The notes below the pieces were generated by a model. The model saw only the letters and a program-made list of their open reading frames with translations, was not told the origin of the DNA and ran no database searches. From positions 1 through 21,765 of the forward strand of contig NZ_JAJFCK010000039.1 of NCBI RefSeq assembly GCF_020709055.1: a stretch of DNA of 21,765 nucleotides, in the 5' to 3' direction. This stretch comes from Ruminococcus callidus (lineage in GTDB: Bacteria > Bacillota > Clostridia > Oscillospirales > Ruminococcaceae). Both the position numbers and the translations under genes were made by a program. Shown here in pieces: positions 15,597 through 21,765 of this stretch; position 1 is the stretch's first letter, and every line of letters begins with the position of its first letter.

Positions 15597-16508
15597 TTAG
15601 TCCATGTATTTGTTGAGCAGTCTGCCGATGAGTTTATTGAGCAGGTACATGACAAGAAACAGAATCATACAGATGGCAGATGCATAGCCCATTTCGTAGC
15701 GGATCCAGCCGTAGTCGTAGGCGTGGTTCATAATGGTGTGCGCCTTGTAGTCCGTGCTGGGGAAGCCCACCAGATTCTGGGACACGGTGCCGGCGGTGAA
15801 GGAGCTGACGATCTGCATGACTGCCGCAAACATCAGCTGCGGCCCCATGGAGGGGATGGTGATGTAGATCAGTTCCTGCCAGCGGCTCTTGATGCCCTCG
15901 ATGGCACCCGCCTCGTACTGGGAGCGGTCGATGTTCTGGAAGCCGGCACCCAGGCTGATCCACATCTGCACGACGATGGTCACGCCCAGCACATAGTCCC
16001 CGTCGGTCAGCCACTGGATGGGGGAGCTGATGATGCCCAGATCCAGCAGGAACGAGTTGATGTAGCCGTAGGAGTCGCCGCTGAAGATCAGCTTCCACAC
16101 CGTGTAGACATTTGCCATGGACGGTGCGTAGAAGATCAGCGTGAAGATCGTGCGGAGCTTGGGATGCAGCTCATTGATGAGCCACGCCAGCAGGAAGCAC
16201 AGGATATAGCTGACGGGGCCGGTGAACAGAGCGAACACCAGCGTCACACGGATAGACTGGATGAAGATCTTGTCCGACAAAAACAGCGTGGTGTAGTTGG
16301 AAAGCCCCACGAACTTGGGCATCTGCACCATGTTGAAATCCGTAAAGCCCATGGGCAGGGACATCACAACGGGGACAATGGTAAATACGAGGAAAAACAG
16401 CATGAACGGTGCGATCATCAGATAGCTCGCTTTGTTCTGCTTCACCGCCAGCCACGTGAGCCGCCGGTTTTCCTGTCGGGTTCTTTTGCCAATTTCGGCA
16501 GTATCCAA
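15597..16508 (-). CDS. Sugar ABC transporter permease, MalF type (first pair)
   Basis: This 303-residue CUT1 permease has a basic N-terminal tail, a first helix YLMIAPFMLFFLVFTIVPVV, the family segment MGFTDFNMVQMPKFVGLSNY, and the EAA loop YEAGAIEGIKSRWQELIYIT followed by IP. The start is TTG at 16508: a GGGGGGAG ribosome site is properly spaced and no ATG occurs before residue 31, inside the first helix. It sits 17 bases after the binding-protein gene. Confidence 0.92.
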   Translation of the reverse strand: MDTAEIGKRTRQENRRLTWLAVKQNKASYLMIAPFMLFFLVFTIVPVVMSLPMGFTDFNMVQMPKFVGLSNYTTLFLSDKIFIQSIRVTLVFALFTGPVSYILCFLLAWLINELHPKLRTIFTLIFYAPSMANVYTVWKLIFSGDSYGYINSFLLDLGIISSPIQWLTDGDYVLGVTIVVQMWISLGAGFQNIDRSQYEAGAIEGIKSRWQELIYITIPSMGPQLMFAAVMQIVSSFTAGTVSQNLVGFPSTDYKAHTIMNHAYDYGWIRYEMGYASAICMILFLVMYLLNKLIGRLLNKYMD

Positions 16509-16525
16509 GGGAACTCCCCCCTTCT

Positions 16526-19519
16526 TTAGGAATCTAGTCCGAGGTTCTTCCGCTTTCTTGCGATCTCCTCGTTGATGTCCCGATTGTACGACATCAGCGT
16601 ATCCCGCGGGTTCTTGTTGTTGTTGACCACTTCACGGAAGGCATTCATGATGTTTCGGGTGACAGAGTAGGAAGCCGGAATGATGGGGATCTCCTCCAGC
16701 TCGTCCATGGAGGTCAGGATGGTGTCCGCCTCCTCCGACGACCACGCCAGCTGGGTGAGCACCTCGGTGCTGGCGGTGGCGTAGCGTCCCATCTGTCCCA
16801 GCAGACCCTCGATCTGGGTGCCGTACTCCACCTGCACTTCGGCGGAGCAGAACCACTTGAGGAACGTCCACGCATTTTCCAGACCGTTCTGTTTCTCGCT
16901 CACCTTATTAAAGATGACGGCGCCGGTGTTGTTGGAGTTGACGGCGTGGGAAACGCTGCCGTCCTCCAGCTCCGTGCCGGGGATGGCTGTGAAGCCCCAC
17001 AGCCCGCTGATCTCCGGCGCTGCCACAGACAGCTGGTTAAAAAAGGTGCAGTAGTCGGATACCACGATGGGATATTCGCCCGTCCGAAACCGGCTGAAGG
17101 CATCATACTGCTGGTCGAAGTCGTACTTGGTATAGAAGTCCGTCCACATCTCGAAGGAGTCAATGGCAGCATTGGTGTCAAAGGCGGTCTCCGTCTGTGC
17201 GTCATTATAATAGTTCTGTCCACGCTGGAGCAAGAGGGACGCAAAGGTCAGACCGGATTCCGTTGCGGCGGAGATGGTCGCCTGATTGGCATCCGCAGCC
17301 ACTGCCGGCAGCACCAGACCGGCGGACATATAGTTCCGCTGGAGCGCCGGCAGCATGTCGATGAGATCTTCCCATGTCTCCGGCGCACTGGTGAAGCCCA
17401 GCTCGCTGAGCACGTCCTTGCGGTAGAACATCATCGCCCAGCTGCGGGTGAGGGGCAGACCGTAGGTGCCGCCCTCGTACTGGTAGGGCACCATGGCGGT
17501 GCGCTGGTACTGCTGGGTGATCTCCTCATAGCCATCCATGGTAGACACGTCTGCCAGCAGTCCACGGGCTGCCAGATTGACGGGAAATTCGCCGCCGAGG
17601 AACAGGGCAACGTCCGGTCCCTTGTCCGCCAGCGTCGCCTCGACAACGCCGCCGACGACCAGATTGACGGAGACGGGAATGTCATACTGCTGCTGGAACT
17701 CCGATTCCACCAGATCCTTGACGGCCTGTGCCTGATCCCGTCCCAGCGACACCCATACTTCAATGGCATCATCGCCGGTGGTGGCGGACAGGGAGCTGTA
17801 GTCCTCATCCCAGGAGGCGGTGAAGCGCTGGAAGCTATAGGAGAGGGACTTCCAGAAGCCCGCCTTGACGGAGGGGAAATCCTCGTCCGGCGAAGCCAGT
17901 TCCAGATAGTCCACTTCCAGCGGCTGATCACGGTAGTCCCGCATCCACGAGGACAGGGATGTGATATCGTCCTTGATCTGGGAGAGGTAGTTGGGGATCT
18001 TCAGCGGCTCGTCCGCACACTTCTCCAGAATGATGCGCATCTGTTCCAGAGAGGATGCCTCTGTGCCCTTGGAGTTTGCCAGGGATTCGATGTGTCCCTG
18101 AATCTCCTCCAGTTCGCCGGAGATGCGCCGGAACTCGCCCACCAGTTCCGGAATCTTCTCGTGGACATAGTAGTCGGTGTACTTGTCCGGCTCCGGACCG
18201 GTGATCATGACGATCTTCCGGTAATAAGTGTTCAGATCCAGCACGATGGCATCCAGCTGGCGCATGGAGTCGCCGATCTCGCCGGGAATCGCCTCCATGG
18301 TGATGGTGTGGTCTTCGCCGGCGGTGAGGTAGACATACACTGCCTCGCCGTCTGCGTTCTCCACAGCGGTCATCCGGAAGTCCGTGTCATAGTAGAACTT
18401 CACCTGATCGAATTCCTCGCTGGGAACGCTGCCGTCAATGGAGATGCGGCGGTTGGAGTAGAAGCCACGCATCTCCTCCTGCCGTGCCTTGATGCCCAGT
18501 TGATACCAGCCGTCGCCGGGGAGGGTGTTTGCCGCAACCTTCCATGTGATGGTCTGGAGCGCCTTGTCCCAGTTTCCGCTGCCGATGGTATTATACAGCA
18601 TGTGCTTGGGGTCGGAAGGGGAAATGGAACTGGAGGAATTGTCGTAGGTGGGATAGAGGACGGAGTCCGACTTATAGACGGCATCCTCGCCCTCGATGCG
18701 CACCACGCCGGACGGGGTGGCATCTTTCGAAACTGCCGCATCCACGCCGGCAGCATAGGTATCGTAATCGCTCACTTCCTCCGGCTGGGCAAAGCGCAGG
18801 GTGTCCAGCGCAAAGTACGCCTTGGAGGAGGAGAGGGTGATCTCATGGGTGCCCTTTTCCAGATAGAACTGGAGGGGTTCATTGAACGGTCCGTCGGAAT
18901 CGCCGATCCAGCCGGTGCGCCACATCTCGGTCTGCACCTGTGCGGGGCGCACCTGATTGCCGGCGCTGTCGGTCTTGATGTTCTCCTTGTTCCGGTAGAT
19001 CTTGTTCAGGGTCATACGGGAGGCGGTGTCATAGGGGACTTCGCCATCCACCGCCAGAGAAAGGGAGATCTCCGAGGTGTTGGAGACGATGGGGCAGTAG
19101 GTCGCCTCGATGGAGTAGAGTCCGGTTTCCGGAACCTCCACGGTATAGGTAAACGCACCCTCTGCGCTGTCCCAGATCAGGACGTTGTCCCGCACGCTGT
19201 TGTCCTCCGTGCCGGTATACGAGCCGACCTCGAAGGTATCGCAGTCCGCCTGCGTATAATCCGCTCCGTTCAGGACAAACTCCGCATCGGGATGCGCCGC
19301 ATCTGCATAGGTGTCGTAATAATCGCTGTACGTGTCCTGCTCCTCGTAGTACAGGCTTCCGCCGGTGTCTGCGGATTCCTCAGCCGCAGGAGCAGCGGCA
19401 GTGCCGGGTTCTGTGCCAGATGCCGGTTCTGCGGCGGCAGGCAACGGCAGAATGGTGCCGGACAGGAGCCACGCCAGCAAGATCGCACCGATTTTCTTGT
19501 GCCATTTCACATTTGCCAA
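16526..19519 (-). CDS. Large multidomain extracellular solute-binding protein
   Basis: This protein of about 997 residues is twice the usual length for its family. It has a signal peptide at 1-30 (ANVKWHKKIGAILLAWLLSG, ending near AAA/EP) and an acidic/Tyr-rich linker to about 75. Two jelly-roll modules resembling carbohydrate-binding (CBM6/CBM35-like) domains lie at about 78-245 and 270-430. A helical segment follows at about 455-545 (ISGELEEIQGHIESL), then a family-1 solute-binding domain at about 585-960. Family cues are DKGPDVALFLGGEFPVNLAA, YGLPLTRSWAMMFYRKD, APETWEDLIDMLPAL and NAWTFLKWFCSAEVQVEYG. It should deliver an oligosaccharide to the adjacent permeases. No lipobox cysteine is present, so attachment may be by the uncleaved N-terminal helix or by binding a partner. 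TTG 19519 has a GGTGG site 7 bases upstream; no ATG start is credible. Confidence 0.87.
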   Translation of the reverse strand: MANVKWHKKIGAILLAWLLSGTILPLPAAAEPASGTEPGTAAAPAAEESADTGGSLYYEEQDTYSDYYDTYADAAHPDAEFVLNGADYTQADCDTFEVGSYTGTEDNSVRDNVLIWDSAEGAFTYTVEVPETGLYSIEATYCPIVSNTSEISLSLAVDGEVPYDTASRMTLNKIYRNKENIKTDSAGNQVRPAQVQTEMWRTGWIGDSDGPFNEPLQFYLEKGTHEITLSSSKAYFALDTLRFAQPEEVSDYDTYAAGVDAAVSKDATPSGVVRIEGEDAVYKSDSVLYPTYDNSSSSISPSDPKHMLYNTIGSGNWDKALQTITWKVAANTLPGDGWYQLGIKARQEEMRGFYSNRRISIDGSVPSEEFDQVKFYYDTDFRMTAVENADGEAVYVYLTAGEDHTITMEAIPGEIGDSMRQLDAIVLDLNTYYRKIVMITGPEPDKYTDYYVHEKIPELVGEFRRISGELEEIQGHIESLANSKGTEASSLEQMRIILEKCADEPLKIPNYLSQIKDDITSLSSWMRDYRDQPLEVDYLELASPDEDFPSVKAGFWKSLSYSFQRFTASWDEDYSSLSATTGDDAIEVWVSLGRDQAQAVKDLVESEFQQQYDIPVSVNLVVGGVVEATLADKGPDVALFLGGEFPVNLAARGLLADVSTMDGYEEITQQYQRTAMVPYQYEGGTYGLPLTRSWAMMFYRKDVLSELGFTSAPETWEDLIDMLPALQRNYMSAGLVLPAVAADANQATISAATESGLTFASLLLQRGQNYYNDAQTETAFDTNAAIDSFEMWTDFYTKYDFDQQYDAFSRFRTGEYPIVVSDYCTFFNQLSVAAPEISGLWGFTAIPGTELEDGSVSHAVNSNNTGAVIFNKVSEKQNGLENAWTFLKWFCSAEVQVEYGTQIEGLLGQMGRYATASTEVLTQLAWSSEEADTILTSMDELEEIPIIPASYSVTRNIMNAFREVVNNNKNPRDTLMSYNRDINEEIARKRKNLGLDS

Positions 19520-19644
19520 AGTTCTTCCACCCTTCTTTCTGCTCCGGCACGTGCCGGAAGCATGATATTTCGTCATTCTTCTGTGCGCCGGAGTTTTCCA
19601 CAGGGACATATTGCAAATTATACAGAAAATAAGCGCAACAGTTC
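19520..19644 (-). other. Structured 5' leader of the sugar operon
   Basis: The predicted leader of about 125 bases holds a perfect 16-base palindrome, TCCGGCACGTGCCGGA at 19543-19558, just upstream of the ribosome site. A second GCCGGAG (19587-19593, + strand) can pair with CTCCGGC at 19542-19548 instead. Two mutually exclusive stems are therefore possible, one of which forms right beside the ribosome site. Confidence 0.45.
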
Positions 19645-19650
19645 ACGTTT

Positions 19651-19679
19651 ATTATAGCAATTTCTGGTATATTTGTCAA
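19651..19679 (-). promoter_or_regulatory. Consensus sigma-A promoter of the eight-gene sugar operon
   Basis: On the - strand, TTGACA (19679-19674), 17 bases, then TATAAT (19656-19651): both hexamers and the spacing are perfect. Transcription should start near 19644. A promoter this strong in front of a sugar operon suggests that control comes mainly from a repressor or from the leader. Confidence 0.93.
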
Positions 19680-19681
19680 GT

Positions 19682-19741
19682 TTGTGAAAACATGGCCCGA
19701 TTTTGCGAAAATCTTGTGAAAACCGATGGAACTTGTGAAAT
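19682..19741. promoter_or_regulatory. Four TTGYGAAAW repeats upstream of the operon promoter (candidate operator)
   Basis: TTGTGAAAA at 19682 and 19714, TTGCGAAAA at 19703 and TTGTGAAAT at 19733 (+ strand) lie immediately upstream of the -35. Start-to-start distances are 21, 11 and 19 bases, close to whole helical turns, so all would lie on about one face of the DNA. This fits an array bound by a regulator or an A-tract UP-like region. A weak cre-like sequence, TGGAAACGTATCTG, lies at 19762-19775. Confidence 0.5.
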
Positions 19742-19819
19742 TGTGTTGTTTTTTTGCGGACTGGAAACGTATCTGCGCTTTTTCCAAAAAAAGCACAAAA
19801 TATTTTCAAGTCTGCACGC

Positions 19820-19861
19820 AAAAAAGCACGGATTGACAGTGTGAAAATTGCCAATCCGTGC
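19820..19861 (-). terminator. Intrinsic terminator of proS
   Basis: GCACGGATTG at 19826-19835 pairs perfectly with CAATCCGTGC at 19852-19861 over a 16-base loop. The A-run at 19820-19825 becomes a six-T tract on the - strand. It ends transcription coming from proS before the sugar operon promoter. Confidence 0.85.
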
Positions 19862-19880
19862 TCGAATTTCATATTGCGTT

Positions 19881-20046
19881 CTGAGAGCTCGTGTTCATAG
19901 GCGTCTATCTACGTCTTTTCGGCAAATTTTGTTGCATACTGCGTTAAAAATTCTTGCCATACGAAAGTATGCTTGCAAATTTTTGCCTTGTCTGCAAAAA
20001 AATTTGCTCGAAAATCCGCATATATTTCCTACGAACACAAGCTCTG
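19881..20046. repeat. About 165-bp near-palindromic element with GAAA-capped tip
   Basis: The two halves are imperfect inverted repeats over their whole length. The outer 20 bases match at 17 positions (TGAGAGCTCGTGTTCATAGG against TCAGAGCTTGTGTTCGTAGG). The inner arms share TTTTCG-GCAAATTTT and AAAAATT blocks. The tip is CATAC-GAAA-GTATG, a five-pair stem on a GNRA-type loop. Its left arm recurs exactly, inverted, at 1-56. It lies between the proS stop and the proS terminator, so it would be transcribed as a giant 3' UTR hairpin. It resembles a MITE or REP-like non-autonomous element. No open reading frame of note. Confidence 0.8.
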
Positions 20047-20066
20047 AAATGCGGGGAATCCGGTGA

Positions 20067-21515
20067 TTAATACGCCTTGCCCCAGTATACCATGCACTTT
20101 GCGGGCTTTCCGCAGCAGATGCAGGTATCTGCCAGATGTTCCTGCTGCTTCGGGATGCAGCGGGAGCCGACACCGGTCAGTTCCTTGATCTTGTCCTCGC
20201 ACGCCTCATCGCCGCACCACATTGCCTTGACGAAGCCGTCGCCCTTTTCCTCCAGCGTCTTGGTGATCTCGTCCAGCGTCCGGCAGGCGTAGGTGTGCTT
20301 CTCCCGGTTTTCCAGCGCCTTTTCGTACATCTTATCGTGTACTTCCTGAAGCAGCTGCTGAATGGTATCTGCCAGCGTATCGCCCAGGGCAGCGGTGCGC
20401 TTTTCGCCGCCCACACGGGGTGCCAGCACGCACTGGCCGTTTTCGATATCTCTCGGACCGATCTCCAGACGAACCGGAACGCCCTTCATCTCGTACTGGG
20501 CGAACTTCCAGCCCGGCGAATTGTCGCTGTCGTCCAGCTGGACACGGAGTCCGGCAGCCTTCAGCTGGTCTGCCACTTCCTGTGCCTTTTCCAGCACGCC
20601 AGCCTTGTGCATTGCCACCGGAACGACTACCACCTGAACCGGTGCCACTGCCGGCGGCAGTACCAGACCGTTGTCGTCGCCGTGGGTCATGATGATGGCG
20701 CCAATGAGGCGGGTGGTCATGCCCCAGCTGGTCTGGTGCGGCGTGCGGCGCTGGTTTTCCTTGTCGGTGTACTCAATGCCGAATGCCTTGGCGAAGCCGT
20801 CGCCGAAGTAGTGGGAGGTGCCTGCCTGGAGCGCCTTGCCGTCGTGCATCAGCGCCTCGATGCAGTAGGTGGAGACAGCGCCGGCGAACTTATCGCTCTC
20901 GGTCTTCTGTCCCTTGACCACCGGAATTGCCAGAGCGTCCTTGCAGAAGTCTGCGTAGACATCCAGCATGCGCTCGGTCTCCTCGATTGCCTCCTCGGCA
21001 GTGGCATGGATGGTGTGTCCCTCCTGCCACAGGAATTCCCGGGAGCGCAGGAACGGACGGGTGGTCTTTTCCCAGCGCACCACGCTGACCCACTGGTTAT
21101 ACAGCTTCGGCAGGTCACGGTAGCTGTGGACGATGTCGGCGTAGTGCTCGCAGAACAGAGTCTCCGAGGTGGGGCGGACGCACAGGCGCTCCTCCAGCTT
21201 TTCGCTGCCGCCATGGGTCACCCAGGCAACCTCCGGCGCAAAGCCCTCGACGTGATCCTTTTCCTTTTGCAGCAGACTTTCCGGAATGAACATGGGCATA
21301 TTCACGTTCACGTGGCCGGTCGCCTTGAACATGCCGTCCAGAATGCGCTGAATGTTTTCCCAGATGGCGTAGCCATAGGGACGGATGACCATGCATCCTT
21401 TGACGCTGGTATAGGAAACCAGCTCTGCCTTTTTACAAATGTCGGTGTACCACTTGGCGAAATCCACGTCCATTGCGGTGATTTCTTCCACCATTTTCTG
21501 ATTGTTTTTTGCCAT
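20067..21515 (-). CDS. proS: Prolyl-tRNA synthetase, archaeal/eukaryote-like type
   Basis: This 482-residue class II aminoacyl-tRNA synthetase attaches proline to tRNA-Pro in the cytosol. Motif regions are [17 protein letters not shown] (about 40-56), VRPTSETLF (113-121), motif 2 [20 protein letters not shown] (147-166) and motif 3 near [13 protein letters not shown] (276-288). It lacks the roughly 180-residue editing insertion of the long bacterial form. It also carries the C-terminal cysteine-rich zinc-type domain (WCGDEAC, then [10 protein letters not shown]) and ends in Tyr, all typical of the ProS-type-3 group found in many Firmicutes. ATG 21515 follows GGAGGAGG at ideal spacing; the upstream in-frame ATG (21554) has none. 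It is transcribed alone. Confidence 0.96.
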   Translation of the reverse strand: MAKNNQKMVEEITAMDVDFAKWYTDICKKAELVSYTSVKGCMVIRPYGYAIWENIQRILDGMFKATGHVNVNMPMFIPESLLQKEKDHVEGFAPEVAWVTHGGSEKLEERLCVRPTSETLFCEHYADIVHSYRDLPKLYNQWVSVVRWEKTTRPFLRSREFLWQEGHTIHATAEEAIEETERMLDVYADFCKDALAIPVVKGQKTESDKFAGAVSTYCIEALMHDGKALQAGTSHYFGDGFAKAFGIEYTDKENQRRTPHQTSWGMTTRLIGAIIMTHGDDNGLVLPPAVAPVQVVVVPVAMHKAGVLEKAQEVADQLKAAGLRVQLDDSDNSPGWKFAQYEMKGVPVRLEIGPRDIENGQCVLAPRVGGEKRTAALGDTLADTIQQLLQEVHDKMYEKALENREKHTYACRTLDEITKTLEEKGDGFVKAMWCGDEACEDKIKELTGVGSRCIPKQQEHLADTCICCGKPAKCMVYWGKAY

Positions 21516-21575
21516 GAAGAGCCTCCTCCAATGGGACGGCACGCAGCCGCCCATGATCCATAGTTTGACGTTTCC

Positions 21576-21604
21576 AGTATATCACATTTCCGGGGAAATG
21601 GCAA
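21576..21604 (-). promoter_or_regulatory. Sigma-A promoter of proS
   Basis: On the - strand TTGCCA (21604-21599), 17 bases, TATACT (21581-21576) with TG preceding the -10. The start would be near 21569, leaving a leader of only about 54 bases. That is too short for a T-box, so proS is apparently not T-box controlled here. Confidence 0.8.
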
Positions 21605-21677
21605 GGGGATGGCGAGTGAAAAACACGGAAATCAATTTTCAAAAATATGCTGATTTAAATTATGCAAAATTATGAAG

Positions 21678-21714
21678 TTTGGCAAGAGAGGCTCCGTTTG
21701 ACAAGAGAGGCTCC
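21678..21714. repeat. Tandem 18-base direct repeat
   Basis: TTTGGCAAGAGAGGCTCC (21678-21695) and TTTGACAAGAGAGGCTCC (21697-21714) differ at one base and are separated by a single G. They lead into the hairpin array at the right edge. The bases between the proS promoter and this repeat (21605-21677) hold nothing I can assign. Confidence 0.8.
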
Positions 21715-21765
21715 CCTGAAAGGGGTGATTCCCCATGGAATGGGGAAATGTCACGAAGTGACAAA
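21711..21765. repeat. Array of small hairpins, part of an intergenic repeat cut by the window edge
   Basis: Three compact stems follow one another: CCCC-TGAAA-GGGG at about 21713-21725, TTCCCCAT-GGA-ATGGGGAA at about 21730-21748, and TGTCAC-GAA-GTGACA near 21750-21764. The GAGGCTCCCC...TGTCACGAAGTGACA pattern resembles palindromic repeats I recall scattered between genes in gut Clostridia such as Faecalibacterium and Ruminococcus. Confidence 0.6.

Noticed and set aside
16946..19657. A 903-codon open frame on the + strand opposite the solute-binding protein gene
   Set aside because: It is a codon-bias shadow. The - strand product has unmistakable solute-binding motifs and a consensus promoter.
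19762..19775. cre site for CcpA (TGGAAACGTATCTG)
   Set aside because: The last two conserved positions are wrong and it lies about 85 bases upstream of the -35, so it is kept only as a weak note.
19618..19872. Small - strand frame of 84 codons upstream of the sugar operon
   Set aside because: It spans the proS terminator, the phased repeats and the operon promoter, so the region is regulatory rather than coding.
21516..21677. T-box riboswitch before proS
   Set aside because: The promoter at 21576-21604 leaves a leader of about 54 bases, and no T-box consensus or specifier stem is visible.

Overview
The window looks like chromosome from a spore-forming, cellulosome-type Ruminococcus relative (Clostridia, Oscillospiraceae). 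The evidence is a dipicolinate synthase operon (endospore formation), a cell-wall-anchored cohesin protein beside an X-module/dockerin protein (the cttA-scaE arrangement of ruminococcal cellulosomes), CUT1-type sugar ABC transporter genes with strong purine-rich ribosome binding sites, and consensus sigma-A promoters. Species is not determinable from sequence alone.

Layout. Positions 1-56 are the cut end of a repeat. Next, on the + strand, come spoVFA-spoVFB (dipicolinate synthase A and B, overlapping by 20 bases), an AEC-family permease with its own extended -10 promoter, and a ROK/NagC-type repressor ending at a strong terminator. Convergent to these, on the - strand, is a two-gene surface module: an X-dockerin protein with an unrecognised N-terminal region (CttA-like, 5288-7264), then a single-cohesin protein with an SPKTG sortase-type anchor (ScaE-like, 4371-5183), read from a consensus promoter near 7477-7505.

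From 19519 down to 7767, all on the - strand, is a tightly packed eight-gene operon. In order of transcription it encodes: a ~1000-residue solute-binding protein with two N-terminal beta-sandwich modules; MalF- and MalG-type permeases; an NHL-propeller/TPR protein with a C-terminal membrane anchor; a YIP1-family membrane protein; a secreted DUF5696 protein with a TIM-barrel-like core; and a second MalF/MalG pair. No ATPase gene is present, so the transporter presumably borrows a shared MsmK-type ATPase encoded elsewhere. The operon starts at a perfect TTGACA-17-TATAAT promoter preceded by four TTGYGAAAW repeats at near-helical spacing.

Upstream of it, on the - strand, is proS (prolyl-tRNA synthetase, archaeal/eukaryote-like type), with its promoter and intrinsic terminator. 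Between the proS stop and that terminator lies a 165-bp near-palindrome, capped by a GAAA loop. Its left arm is repeated exactly, in inverse orientation, at positions 1-56, so almost 20 kb is bracketed by inverted copies. The right edge of the window enters a second, different repeat family (tandem 18-mers followed by small hairpins).

Working model (inference): the cttA/scaE-like pair displays a dockerin-borne protein on the cell wall, and the large operon captures and imports a glycan-derived oligosaccharide. The substrate cannot be read from the sequence. The least understood parts are the DUF5696/NHL-TPR/YIP1 accessory set, the duplicated permeases, and the N-terminal region of the X-dockerin protein.
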